Under the pieces are notes generated by a model. It was not told where the DNA came from. It was given only the letters and a program-made list of their open reading frames with translations, and made no database searches. A stretch of DNA of 64,000 bases. It comes from Trifolium pratense (Eukaryota > Streptophyta > Magnoliopsida > Fabales > Fabaceae). Made by a program: the position numbers and the translations under genes. Where the stretch lies: positions 62,001-126,000 of the forward strand of contig NW_025721051.1 in assembly GCF_020283565.1 (NCBI RefSeq). Reading direction: 5' to 3'. The stretch's first letter is position 1. Every line of letters begins with the position of its first letter. Positions 32,898 through 45,258 of this stretch are shown one piece after another.

Positions 32898-35527
32898 TGT
32901 AACGACCCAAAATTTAGTATTCGTTATTTAATTATTTTATTACGCGAGGGCGTGATTTATAATTAAATTATTAAGCGGCGAATAATCATTTAGCGAGAAC
33001 GTAAGTTAATGAGCGAGAAGTTATGTTGTTTGGGCCTTTGGGCGTGGAATAGGCATTGGGCCTAAGCCAAGTGGGCTTTGATCCATGAGAATAGAGAGGA
33101 GCTATAAGTAGCCAAGTCAACCATGAATAGTCTCATAAGTTGCAATTCTTGAGAAAGAGCAAGAGGAGGAGCTCATGAGGGAGAGGGAGAGCTCGTGGGA
33201 GAGAAAGAGAAGAGCAAGCTTGAGGAATCGTCGAGCTAAGGTACGAGAGTTAGATTACATATTCGTGAGTGATTCGAAAGAGGGGAGGATGTCGATTCCT
33301 CCATTCCCAAACTCTTTCCACTCTATTTTCTTGTGGGTTTTGTGGGTGATTTTCTTAATGGAAAATGGATTCTTTTGATCCTAACATGTGTAGTGAACTC
33401 ATGGTAGATGAAGTAAACAACTTTGGGGAGTTGAAAATGGGAATATGTAGATGTTTGATCAATGATTTGCATGTTTATGCAACTTTGCTTATTTTGCAAG
33501 AAATTGGCATGATTTTGATTGTTTGATGTATTTGGATGTTTGGAAGGGATGATTAATGTTCCTTGATACCATATATGCTTGAATTAGCTGTTTATAAGAA
33601 TTTATAACATGTCTAGATGAATTTTTGAGTTGATTTAAGGTTAAACCGCCTTAGATAACTCAAGAACAGATATTCTGTTCTGGTGTGGTTCGCTAAGCGA
33701 CCAGGAGTTCGCTGTAGCGAACAGGTTCGCTGAAGCTCGCCAAAGCTCGCCATGAGCAGGTGACTTCCTGGTGAGGTTCGCCAAGTCTCGCTAAGGCTTC
33801 GCTTAGCGAAGGCCTCTGTGACAGCAAATTTTGTTAATGTTTGTAAGTGTAATTAGGCACTTGTAACATGGTTTAAGGGTATCCTTACATGATTGTTGAT
33901 ACATGTTGATACTGTTAATACTTATTGTTAATCGTTATATGATCGATAAACGTGTGTGCAATAAGTTGTAGCTTAAAGTGAGCAATGTATATGTTTTAGC
34001 ATTAATTTGCAATGATAAGAGAATGATGTATGTTTTATGACATAAGTGTAAATGAAACCTTGTGTGTATAAAAATGGTTATGCAGATAATTATCATGTGA
34101 ATAATTATGATTCGAGTGATAGGATATTGTGTTATCCTAATGTGTTAGATGTTGGAATTGTGTTTCCGCATCAGTGAATGAATAGCTTCGAGCTAGATAG
34201 CGTCATGTATTTGATGTGTTTAAAAGTAATCATGCATTCATGAATAAATTGTGATATTGGAATCATGTGTATTCCAATAGAGTAAATGGACTATGTTTTC
34301 CAAAAGTGGCCGAAGATGGGATTATGTTATCCGAAATCTAGAGCCCATATCCAAACATGATATAAAACTGTGTGACTCCTCTTTGTGAGTGAGATGGTTG
34401 ATGATAACCGAGATCCGACATGATTTTAAACTGTATTGATGATGATCCTGCATGATCTAAAACTGACACCATCCAGCAACGATGTAAAACTGAATGAGAT
34501 GGTCTAAGTTGGCCAGCATCCTGCATGATGTAAAACTGATGTAGAGTCCGTGCATGACTATAATCTGAACAGTCCGTGCATGACTATAATCTGAACAGTC
34601 CGTACATGACTATAATCTGAACAGTCCGTCATGACTGAAATCTGAACAATGTAAATGGGTACCACATGCATTAGTCGTGTCTAGGGATGACATGACATTG
34701 GATAATTGACATTAGATGCATTAGGGTAAATGCACATGTATTTGATCATTGTTATGTGACATTATCTGATTGGATTGTAATGTGTTTTCCGTATGTGTTA
34801 AGCTTTGGTATTTACTAATTGTTTAATACTGTGATTGTTGCCATGTCTTGGTATATGAGTAGAGTCCGTCATGACTATAAAATGAACAAATGTAGAGTCC
34901 GTCATGACTATAAAATGAACAAGTGTAGAGTCCGTCATGACTATAAAATGTACACTTTGGTAGTGTCCGAGAAGACGTGAAACTATATGATTGGTGTGTT
35001 TGTAAATGGATGATTAATTGGTAGTCGTATTTGACGATGTATGTGCGTGAGTTAGAAATGTATGATAGCGTGTGGAGTGTGTAGTATACTACTCACACTT
35101 ATATTTATGTTTATGTTTTCTAACTCTCTGCTTTGTGTTAATTGCTGGACCTTTGGGGGTCCAGGTTGACAGGTTATGTGTTAGCCTCGTCCGAGTGCAA
35201 TGGTGAAGCTCTGCTCTGATTGAGACACGGGAAAAAGGGGTTTTTATATGTATATGCATGTAGTCCTCTTAGTATACTCTGTTGGTCTTAAGCTTTCATT
35301 TGAAAAGTATCCGTTTTGTATAACTAATAACGCATCGTTCGATGCGAGGTTTTGGTTTTAGTTCATTCGAATATTTTACTAGATAAATGTATTTAGTATT
35401 ATCTTTGAATGAAGTTTGTGATATTCAAACCAGCGCTTTATAATCATATTTTCAATTTTCCGCTGCGTATTTTCGAAAAAGATTTTATAAAGGCAGAGTT
35501 AATTAAATAACGGGTTTGGGTGTTACA
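32898..35527 (+). repeat. Full 5' LTR of the gypsy-type element, with internal short tandem repeats
   Basis: 2,630 bp. It contains two tracts of a short repeated unit: about four copies of AGTCCGTGCATGACTATAAT with following bases at 34,545-34,648, and three copies of GTAGAGTCCGTCATGACTAT with following bases at 34,860-34,953. Related units recur inverted in the solo LTR at 3,850-3,910. Confidence 0.88.
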
Positions 35528-38500
35528 AAGTGGTATCAGAGCAGTTGTCTTCGGACTGTGAGGTTATGTGTCAATCAGAGCCGTTCTGTGCAGTCAGATC
35601 GAGTGAGCGTGTGTGCCAGTTGTGTCTGTCTTTTCTTGTTGTGTGTACTTGATGCGATTGATACTTATCATTGTTATAAGTTATCAAGTCAAGTAGTGGT
35701 TGAGTATTTTTATGCTTAAAGTTTTAAAAATTTGTGTGGTTTGAACTTTTGGTTTGTAGATGCTTATTGCTAATAGTTAATGATCCAGCATGATGTAAAA
35801 CTGCATGTGATGAAGATTTTGTTGAAAACATAAGATTATTTTCTTTTGAGTAAGTGAAAATGAATTTTTCACTAGAGTGAGAAAGGAGTAGGATGTAAGT
35901 AGATCCTAATGTGTGTTGTTATATGTTTGTTTATAACATGTGGTAGATTGATTACTAGTACTTAGTGTGGTTCTTTAATTGAACTATGTGAATGTATTCT
36001 CATGATGAGAACTTGTTTGAGAACATGCTATGTTTTATACATGTTTGAGTAGATGTTGTAAGTATGCGAACAAACGAAATGTAATGCATGTACTTGACTC
36101 GATGTCTTGTGTACATGGATGTTTCATTGTCTTACATATAGTTTAGTTATAAATATATGTATAGACATGTGGTAGTAATTATGTATGCTAGTTGTTACGT
36201 AGGTTGTTACATTAGCATAGATGGGAATAGTGTGTTTATGTATTTTGTAGTGGTGTGTATGTCAAGAGGACTGCACCGGGGGTTTGAGTAGATGCTTAGA
36301 TATCTTACCTTATGTTTACCCTTTGCATACGACATGCATGTGAATGCTGTCGGTATTAGATTTCTCTTGGGAGGAATAGATTTGGAATCGATAGGACGGT
36401 TAGGTGCTTACACCGGATGTTCTAGTGGAAGTATAAAGGTGGGGTTGAGATAAGTGGGGGAGAAGATTTTGTCTCTCCAAGATGTTTCGAACGCGAGAAA
36501 TAAGGACGAATTGAGATGTTCTTGAAGTGGATTGTTTAAGATTGAGTAGCGTCGTTCGAAGTGGAGTTCTTATTTGAAGAATATTTTGGAGGAAGTATCA
36601 GATGATCATTTCGGAGTGAGTCGGAATGAAGTTGTTTAGCCGTAGGGAGAATGTGGCCATTGGGGAACGATGGAGCAGATTGAATGATAAGTGAACACCG
36701 TTGCTGGGAAACGGAGAAGACGTGTGCGTCGAGGGTAAGAAAACCTAGTGATGATCATACGACGAGTATGCGAATGGTGGGTACCTTGAGGGTTAAGTTA
36801 AGTGGGAGATTGATGTCAAGGATTGAAGGTGTGGTTAGGGAACTGAAAACCCGATTACAATAAGTGGGACTGGTGGTGTTTCTAGCGGAACTCGTAGCAA
36901 GAATGTTCCATTGTTTGGTTGTCTTTCACTTGATGGTTCATCCTCAAAGAGGAGGAAGAGTGATAAAGATGGAAGCTTTGTTGATGAAAAGTTTTCAGAG
37001 GAATCTGATGAGAGTTGTGTTGGAATCAACAAGACGGAGATCATGGTTGTTTGGAAATCAACTTTTGATAGTAGCTGAGATTAAATATGGAATTACTAGG
37101 TGATCGAGAAGAGCCTAGGAAGGATTTATAGCGGCTGAGTGTGTTAGAACCGAGTAGTCATTTCTTGGAAAGATTTGAGAAGCTTAGAAAATAGATGTGA
37201 AGGTTGGAGAACCGTTAGTGTTATTTAACCAAGGAAAAAGAAGTGAATTCTCAGAAGTAGATGAGAATGGAATTAAGAAATACCGTGTTAGAAATTGGTA
37301 TACTTGTTAAGTTATCGAGTGGTAGTGGATTGTACAAGTAGTAGAGTTATTCCAAGATGGAAGTGAGATAACAAATCGAAGGATTTCATAAGAAGTTTAT
37401 AGAGGAAGGAAAATGAATCCATTTGGACGATAATCAGACAACTAGTGTCTAAGATTGGATGAAACCTTAGAGGTTGATGAGAAGCTAAGTGCGAAGTGTT
37501 ATCTTTGGATGTTTGGGGATAAGAAAGTTAGCCTTTGGAAACGTGTCAAGCACGAGTATTAGAGAGACGTAAGAAAGTGACTTATGTCAAGTAAGAATTT
37601 GCGGAAAGGACTATCTCACACATAAGTAATTGTTGTGTTTGGAAAATGTGTGTTGAGAATTTGGAAGTGATGCTTGAAGTAAGTATCAGAGATGTTTTGT
37701 AGCAATTGGAAAATTATTTATGGAATGGAAAAAGTCGGTGGAGGCTAAGTGATGTTGGGAGCATCGTATACTGTGATTGTTGCCATGTCTTGGTATATGA
37801 GTAGAGTCCGTCATGACTATAAAATGAACAAATGTAGAGTCCGTCATGACTATAAAATGAACAAGTGTAGAGTCCGTCATGACTATAAAATGTACACTTT
37901 GGTAGTGTCCGAGAAGACGTGAAACTATATGATTGGTGTGTTTGTAAATGGATGATTAATTGGTAGTCGTATTTGACGATGTATGTGCGTGAGTTAGAAA
38001 TGTATGATAGCGTGTGGAGTGTGTAGTATACTACTCACACTTATATTTATGTTTATGTTTTCTAACTCTCTGCTTTGTGTTAATTGCTGGACCTTTGGGG
38101 GTCCAGGTTGACAGGTTATGTGTTAGCCTCGTCCGAGTGCAATGGTGAAGCTCTGCTCTGATTGAGACACGGGAAAAAGGGGTTTTTATATGTATATGCA
38201 TGTAGTCCTCTTAGTATACTCTGTTGGTCTTAAGCTTTCATTTGAAAAGTATCCGTTTTGTATAACTAATAACGCATCGTTCGATGCGAGGTTTTGGTTT
38301 TAGTTCATTCGAATATTTTACTAGATAAATGTATTTAGTATTATCTTTGAATGAAGTTTGTGATATTCAAACCAGCGCTTTATAATCATATTTTCAATTT
38401 TCCGCTGCGTATTTTCGAAAAAGATTTTATAAAGGCAGAGTTAATTAAATAACGGGTTTGGGTGTTACAAAGTGGTATCAGAGCAGTTGTCTTCGGACTG

Positions 38501-41411
38501 TGAGGTTATGTGTCAATCAGAGCCGTTCTGTGCAGTCAGATCGAGTGAGCGTGTGTGCCAGTTGTGTCTGTCTTTTCTTGTTGTGTGTACTTGATGCGAT
38601 TGATACTTATCATTGTTATAAGTTATCAAGTCAAGTAGTGGTTGAGTATTTTTATGCTTAAAGTTTTAAAAATTTGTGTGGTTTGAACTTTTGGTTTGTA
38701 GATGCTTATTGCTAATAGTTAATGATCCAGCATGATGTAAAACTGCATGTGATGAAGATTTTGTTGAAAACATAAGATTATTTTCTTTTGAGTAAGTGAA
38801 AATGAATTTTTCACTAGAGTGAGAAAGGAGTAGGATGTAAGTAGATCCTAATGTGTGTTGTTATATGTTTGTTTATAACATGTGGTAGATTGATTACTAG
38901 TACTTAGTGTGGTTCTTTAATTGAACTATGTGAATGTATTCTCATGATGAGAACTTGTTTGAGAACATGCTATGTTTTATACATGTTTGAGTAGATGTTG
39001 TAAGTATGCGAACAAACGAAATGTAATGCATGTACTTGACTCGATGTCTTGTGTACATGGATGTTTCATTGTCTTACATATAGTTTAGTTATAAATATAT
39101 GTATAGACATGTGGTAGTAATTATGTATGCTAGTTGTTACGTAGGTTGTTACATTAGCATAGATGGGAATAGTGTGTTTATGTATTTTGTAGTGGTGTGT
39201 ATGTCAAGAGGACTGCACCGGGGGTTTGAGTAGATGCTTAGATATCTTACCTTATGTTTACCCTTTGCATACGACATGCATGTGAATGCTGTCGGTATTA
39301 GATTTCTCTTGGGAGGAATAGATTTGGAATCGATAGGACGGTTAGGTGCTTACACCGGATGTTCTAGTGGAAGTATAAAGGTGGGGTTGAGATAAGTGGG
39401 GGAGAAGATTTTGTCTCTCCAAGATGTTTCGAACGCGAGAAATAAGGACGAATTGAGATGTTCTTGAAGTGGATTGTTTAAGATTGAGTAGCGTCGTTCG
39501 AAGTGGAGTTCTTATTTGAAGAATATTTTGGAGGAAGTATCAGATGATCATTTCGGAGTGAGTCGGAATGAAGTTGTTTAGCCGTAGGGAGAATGTGGCC
39601 ATTGGGGAACGATGGAGCAGATTGAATGATAAGTGAACACCGTTGCTGGGAAACGGAGAAGACGTGTGCGTCGAGGGTAAGAAAACCTAGTGATGATCAT
39701 ACGACGAGTATGCGAATGGTGGGTACCTTGAGGGTTAAGTTAAGTGGGAGATTGATGTCAAGGATTGAAGGTGTGGTTAGGGAACTGAAAACCCGATTAC
39801 AATAAGTGGGACTGGTGGTGTTTCTAGCGGAACTCGTAGCAAGAATGTTCCATTGTTTGGTTGTCTTTCACTTGATGGTTCATCCTCAAAGAGGAGGAAG
39901 AGTGATAAAGATGGAAGCTTTGTTGATGAAAAGTTTTCAGAGGAATCTGATGAGAGTTGTGTTGGAATCAACAAGACGGAGATCATGGTTGTTTGGAAAT
40001 CAACTTTTGATAGTAGCTGAGATTAAATATGGAATTACTAGGTGATCGAGAAGAGCCTAGGAAGGATTTATAGCGGCTGAGTGTGTTAGAACCGAGTAGT
40101 CATTTCTTGGAAAGATTTGAGAAGCTTAGAAAATAGATGTGAAGGTTGGAGAACCGTTAGTGTTATTTAACCAAGGAAAAAGAAGTGAATTCTCAGAAGT
40201 AGATGAGAATGGAATTAAGAAATACCGTGTTAGAAATTGGTATACTTGTTAAGTTATCGAGTGGTAGTGGATTGTACAAGTAGTAGAGTTATTCCAAGAT
40301 GGAAGTGAGATAACAAATCGAAGGATTTCATAAGAAGTTTATAGAGGAAGGAAAATGAATCCATTTGGACGATAATCAGACAACTAGTGTCTAAGATTGG
40401 ATGAAACCTTAGAGGTTGATGAGAAGCTAAGTGCGAAGTGTTATCTTTGGATGTTTGGGGATAAGAAAGTTAGCCTTTGGAAACGTGTCAAGCACGAGTA
40501 TTAGAGAGACGTAAGAAAGTGACTTATGTCAAGTAAGAATTTGCGGAAAGGACTATCTCACACATAAGTAATTGTTGTGTTTGGAAAATGTGTGTTGAGA
40601 ATTTGGAAGTGATGCTTGAAGTAAGTATCAGAGATGTTTTGTAGCAATTGGAAAATTATTTATGGAATGGAAAAAGTCGGTGGAGGCTAAGTGATGTTGG
40701 GAGCATCGTATACTGTGATTGTTGCCATGTCTTGGTATATGAGTAGAGTCCGTCATGACTATAAAATGAACAAATGTAGAGTCCGTCATGACTATAAAAT
40801 GAACAAGTGTAGAGTCCGTCATGACTATAAAATGTACACTTTGGTAGTGTCCGAGAAGACGTGAAACTATATGATTGGTGTGTTTGTAAATGGATGATTA
40901 ATTGGTAGTCGTATTTGACGATGTATGTGCGTGAGTTAGAAATGTATGATAGCGTGTGGAGTGTGTAGTATACTACTCACACTTATATTTATGTTTATGT
41001 TTTCTAACTCTCTGCTTTGTGTTAATTGCTGGACCTTTGGGGGTCCAGGTTGACAGGTTATGTGTTAGCCTCGTCCGAGTGCAATGGTGAAGCTCTGCTC
41101 TGATTGAGACACGGGAAAAAGGGGTTTTTATATGTATATGCATGTAGTCCTCTTAGTATACTCTGTTGGTCTTAAGCTTTCATTTGAAAAGTATCCGTTT
41201 TGTATAACTAATAACGCATCGTTCGATGCGAGGTTTTGGTTTTAGTTCATTCGAATATTTTACTAGATAAATGTATTTAGTATTATCTTTGAATGAAGTT
41301 TGTGATATTCAAACCAGCGCTTTATAATCATATTTTCAATTTTCCGCTGCGTATTTTCGAAAAAGATTTTATAAAGGCAGAGTTAATTAAATAACGGGTT
41401 TGGGTGTTACA
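34826..41411 (+). repeat. 2,942-bp tandem duplication inside the gypsy-type element (2.24 units)
   Basis: Unit 1 is 34,826-37,767, unit 2 is 37,768-40,709 and a 702-bp partial third is 40,710-41,411. Each unit consists of the last 702 bp of the LTR, the primer site and about 2.24 kb of interior. I saw no base difference between units in the lines I compared. The interior/LTR join (GGGAGCATCGT|ATACTGTG) is the same in both. Confidence 0.95.
35528..37767. other. Interior of the gypsy-type element, unit 1 (repeated at 38,470-40,709)
   Basis: Purine-rich on the plus strand, with only short open frames (largest about 80 codons) and no gag, protease, reverse transcriptase or integrase motif. It is probably non-coding or heavily decayed gag/pol. 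Confidence 0.6.
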
Positions 41412-42317
41412 AATTACGCCGCGCGTGATGATGTCCCACGTCGGGCGTAATTCAAGTAAAAATGGGTCTTCTCTGATGCAGCTCTCTACGCTGCGCGTGG
41501 CTCTTCCACGCCCCCAGCGTAGCATATATCTGTATTTTCCTGCAAATTTTCCTACTTTCTTAGATAACAAGTAATCATGCTTATGAATAGATTTCTCTTG
41601 AATTTATTACTTAAAACCTACTAAAATAGGCATGGATTAAAGAGTGTGACGATCCGTCATCATTCTTTCTATTAACTCTCTTTGTGTTTTCTATCTGAAT
41701 CTTTTCTTTTGTTTTTCTAAGAGCGTGATGTGTGAATGATTAAATGAGAGAACCTAATACTCATATAATAACTATTTTCCTAACTAATAGGGATTAGTGG
41801 AGTGAGGAGTGGAACTCATGCTATCACAAAAATAGGAGGAAGAGTTATCCCAACTGCCCACGTCTATAGTCATATTGTTATTGTTATTAATAACAAAAAT
41901 AATTAATATATTATAATAATGAAAATAATAATAAGAAGAAATAATGAATGATGGATTTGTTAATCATGTCGCACTACATATAGTAACTCCTTTAGTATCT
42001 CTATCTTCTTGTTGCTATAATGTAGCTATTGGTCCACATACTCAAATTAAATACTAACTTAGTCATTCCCTTAACCTCATTGATTTATAAAATAAAAATA
42101 AGTACTCTTAAAATAAATAATATTCCTATGGATTGTTGCTATACAAAAACAAAGATATAATTTAATTAATCATGAACGAGAATTTAAGCACATAACAACA
42201 AAAAAAAACATTTATAAAATAATACTATCATTGGGTAAATTATAAATAAAATATTTTCAATTCAACAACGATACAATATTTAAATATATAAGCCGCGTAA
42301 AATATCGAGGTTTTACA

Positions 42318-42679
42318 TTCTACCCTTCTAAAATAGTTTCGTCCTCGAAACTGCGGGGTGTTACATTCTACTCTCCTAAAATAGTTTCATCCTCGAAACC
42401 GTAACTAGAGAAAATTAGTTCTTAATAATGATACATCATGGATTAACTCGACTTATTTTAAAATGTGATCAAAACTCACGCATATGTGCTTAGAGCACAC
42501 ACAATTTCGAATAAGATAACAATTTCGAATAAGATAACAATCAACAAGGTTTGTGTGGTGTAACTAAACGTACACCATCTCTTGAGGAATTCCGAGGACA
42601 TGGCCAGCACTAACACGACTCACACAAATTCCCAACCAACCACACAGTCCGAACTAGATCGAACTGCTCTGATACCAAC
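42318..42679 (-). other. Residual interior of the outer retrotransposon: PBS, purine tract, duplicated 3' junction
   Basis: The minus strand begins with primer-binding site TGGTATCAGAGC and ends in AGAAGGGTAGAA just before the 3' LTR. The 34-bp stretch TTCTACCCTTCTAAAATAGT onward (42,318-42,351) is repeated at 42,370-42,403. Between the copies is GGGGTGTTACA, which looks like another LTR end. The junction of LTR end and polypurine tract has thus been duplicated in tandem. The TTTCGTCCTCGAAA text is typical of the end of gypsy pol in plants, but no domain survives. Confidence 0.75.
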
Positions 42680-43789
42680 TGTAACATCCCAAATTTTCAT
42701 ACATTATTTAACGAAATTTTAAGCAAAAGACGATTTTTTTTTTCAAATAAAGAAAATAGAATTATAAATCTCGTTAATAAAAATAATTATTAAATGTTAT
42801 AATAACTTTCTCAAAAGTAATAAATCGAAATAGCAATTAGTACAAGAGATTAATTTAAATTCTAACTGAAAAGTAAATTCCCAAGTCAAGAATCTTGACC
42901 TTTTACCACCCAAACACTCAACCTATAGCTAGTCATAACTCTGAACACTTGTGTGAATATCTAGACAAGACTAACACCAACATCCCCAATCTCGGAGCCT
43001 CAACTATACGTCACCACGTTTCTGCTCGCAACTCTGATCAACTGGATCAGTAACCTGACCAAATTTATAGTGAGGGTCTCTCCAAAACATAGGAAAACAT
43101 AAGTCAAGTATATATACACTACAAAAAAATAGGCAAGCGACGACCACAAAAAAAAAGCATTAGCGTCGGTTTTTTCCGTCGCTAAATGACTGTTGCAGCG
43201 GTTGGACGACTGACGCAACAAGCAGCTTCGCTACGGCATACAGCGGCGGTTCAAGTAAACCGTCGGAATAACCGCCGCACCGACCTTAGCGTCGGTTGTA
43301 TTGATTGTGCGGCAGTTCCTAACCGTCGCTATATATATTTTTTAAAATAAAAAATTGAGCTCTTAGTGTCAGTTATAACCGCCACAAAATAATTTTTCCC
43401 ACAAAAAAAAAAATGTTTTTTTCAAAAAAAAAAATCAATTTTTTTTTCTTTTCATTTTATGAAAATTCTAAAATAAAAACAAAAAAGCCCTACAGTCTAA
43501 GAATTGTATACCATTAAAAAAAAATCTACATTCATAACTTGAATTATTTACTTTACACACTGAATTTTTTATGAGTTTTACCTCATTTTATGTATATAAA
43601 GATGTACATGCATTTTTTATGAGCTTTACCTCATTTTATGTATATAAAGATGTACATGCATTTATTTGCACAAGACTCATAAGAGTAAAATACACAAATT
43701 GATTCAGAAACTTCTCTTGCAAATGGATCCTCAAGCAAAAATAATACTCATAAACTTTTAATTATACAATTTTAAGTTACAATTTAAAC

Positions 43790-43932
43790 ACAAGGGCATA
43801 AAGTGCAACTTCAACACTGCCGGTTTGCGACACCATTATGGTTGATCCAGCTCCATAAAGTGGAACTTTATTACCCACCAAGTTCACTGATACAAGACGG
43901 TGACTTTTTCTTGGCTGAAAGTGTTTCTTCGA
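43790..43932 (-). pseudogene. Unidentified captured coding piece in the CACTA element
   Basis: On the minus strand one frame reads SLQSKKHFQPRKSHRLVSVN, LVGNKVPLYGAGSTIMVSQT and GSVEVALYALVF, ending in a stop. The composition looks coding and it lies on the same strand as the NAP1 and NHL pieces. I do not recognise the family. Confidence 0.4.
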
Positions 43933-44081
43933 CTGCAAAGAAAACGGTTAACTAAGCAAAGAATAAAGTAAAAACCAGTATTTTACCAAGTAGTTATTTC
44001 ATAGAGAAATGATATCCATTGAAATGACTACTCAAAATTTGTTACCCGTTCATGATTCATCCATGGTTCATCATGCATATC

Positions 44082-44752
44082 CAGTCATGTCTCTTCCTCC
44101 TTGTCAGAAGAATCCATGAATCTAAACTCCTTTCCATGAGCAGCCTCCTCCTTAGTAAACCATGACACAACACATGTAATTATCTTATTAAAAAAATTCC
44201 ATAAAAGCATAAAAATTCAAAAAAGCAACATCAGTATCAGTGATACTATAAGCATGATACATGTTGGACACATAGCTTACACAACAAGTGAATGCAATTA
44301 AGATTACCCAATGGCATAGTCGTATTCCAGCTGATATTGAAGTTCCTCAATCTGTTACAAAATAAATTAAATTGTTCAAGCTATAGTAGGAAGCTTTTCT
44401 TGCGAAATTAAGCCTTGAATTTATATAGATAACACGCCATACAACATCTTCATCAATGTCTTTAGAACATTCAAGGACTTCTGGATGTTTGAAAAAGTTG
44501 AAGAAGCTTTTCTTGGGCTTTTCCTTCAAAACATTCAGTGTCAAGCAATTTTTCAGAAACCAGAAAATTCCGGTCCTGTAAAATATGCAGCAAGCAAACC
44601 TTATTCATGATCAAGCCAGACTAATTAATAGCACAATAGCATTAGGTAAAAAAAAGAGTAGCTTACCCAATTGCATCCTTAGGCTCGTAATTAACCGTAA
44701 GAATTGTCTTTGTTAAGTCTGAGTTTAAAAAATATGGATTGGATTCACAAAG
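44082..44752 (-). pseudogene. NAP1-like histone chaperone fragment captured by CACTA
   Basis: Nucleosome assembly protein 1 escorts H2A-H2B. The minus strand carries exons in gene order: SNPYFLNSDLTKTILTVNYE then PKDAIG (about 44,752-44,668), FWFLKNCLTLNVLKEKPKK then SFFNFFKHPEVLECSKDIDE (44,576-44,440), EELQYQLEYDYAIG (about 44,352-44,309) and FTKEEAAHGKEFRFMDSSDK (about 44,165-44,088) to a stop. These match the end of the NAP domain: NPYF--LTKT, CLT--vLK-KPKK, SFFNFF-PP-V, and the acidic C-terminal tail, here short. The N-terminal two thirds are missing. The deviations from plant NAP1 are large, so this is an old or fast-changing copy. Confidence 0.75.
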
Positions 44753-45258
44753 ATAAAGCATGAATCAGGACAACTGTTGAAAACTATTGAGAAAGAGGAA
44801 AACTACAAGAAAAGGAGTTAGTGCCCTACTCACAATTGCTTTGGGTTCTGTCTCATGGACCAGATTTAGCCATGAATTAAATGCATCTATAACAGGATAT
44901 GAATACATTGTATGGTTATGCCAAATTTGTAGGGTAATTGAAAGGTGAAAAATCACATTAATATAATTTGAATGAAGATGATATGTTGTGATTATAATAG
45001 AATTTTTTATGGAAGGGGTTTCAAAAGGCTTATTGATGCATCATGCATAACTACAAGAGAAGTCCTTCGTTTTTGGAATGGAAATCAGGTAAGAGCCAGA
45101 GCCCAGATCTCTCGATAACTATAGCGAGAGAGTTTGTACTATTCATTTAATGTTTTTCATGATCACATGTATATTGTTACCATGATACTAATTCAGAGAT
45201 TGTGGGTTCTGTCAATATAAAGGTATCATCCTTTTACTTCAATTCCAGTCCAGTTATA

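Larger units (their letters stand above)
32898..41411 (+). mobile_element. Ty3/gypsy-type LTR element with truncated 3' LTR and tandem-duplicated interior
   Basis: It begins TGTAACGACCC, ends GGGTTTGGGTGTTACA, and is flanked by AATTA (32,893-32,897 and 41,412-41,416). A complete 5' LTR spans 32,898-35,527, followed three bases later by a tRNA-iMet primer site TGGTATCAGAGC (35,531-35,542). After 2.24 kb of interior only the last 702 bp of a second LTR follows. The interior and the truncated LTR are then repeated once more. No gag or pol motif is readable. The same LTR family supplies the solo LTR in the UPF2 exon. Confidence 0.92.
26438..41662 (-). mobile_element. Athila-like non-autonomous LTR retrotransposon (gag only)
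   Basis: LTR A (26,438-27,804) and LTR B (31,767-41,662, interrupted by another element) both start TGATGACCTATTCGCAAGTG and end GACGATCCGTCATCA. The whole is flanked by TTCTT (26,433-26,437 and 41,663-41,667), and the empty site is visible in the sister LTR near 49,280. The primer site next to LTR B (31,743-31,760) is identical to the 3' end of plant tRNA-Asp with CCA, used by the Athila/Tat lineage. The direction is minus. The interior carries gag but no protease, reverse transcriptase or integrase. LTRs look about 98-99% alike by eye, so the insertion is young. Confidence 0.93.
31767..41662 (-). repeat. 5' LTR of the Athila-like element, interrupted at 32,898
   Basis: It matches LTR A apart from scattered changes and one extra copy of a 32-bp unit (CACGCCGCGCGTGGTTGCAA onward) near 32,669-32,700. 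The insertion at 32,898-41,411 splits it, with AATTA duplicated on both sides. Confidence 0.9.

Noticed and set aside
34545..34953. CRISPR-like array of evenly spaced short repeats
   Set aside because: Units are contiguous tandem repeats without unique spacers, inside a plant LTR.
35516..35719. Repeated 67- to 79-codon frames at 35.5, 36.8, 38.5 and 39.8 kb
   Set aside because: They lie in the primer-site region or interior of the gypsy-type element, have no domain, and are exact copies because of the tandem duplication.
42666..42677. Possible initiator tRNA-Met gene fragment (also 35,531)
   Set aside because: The 12-base TGGTATCAGAGC next to an LTR is a primer-binding site.
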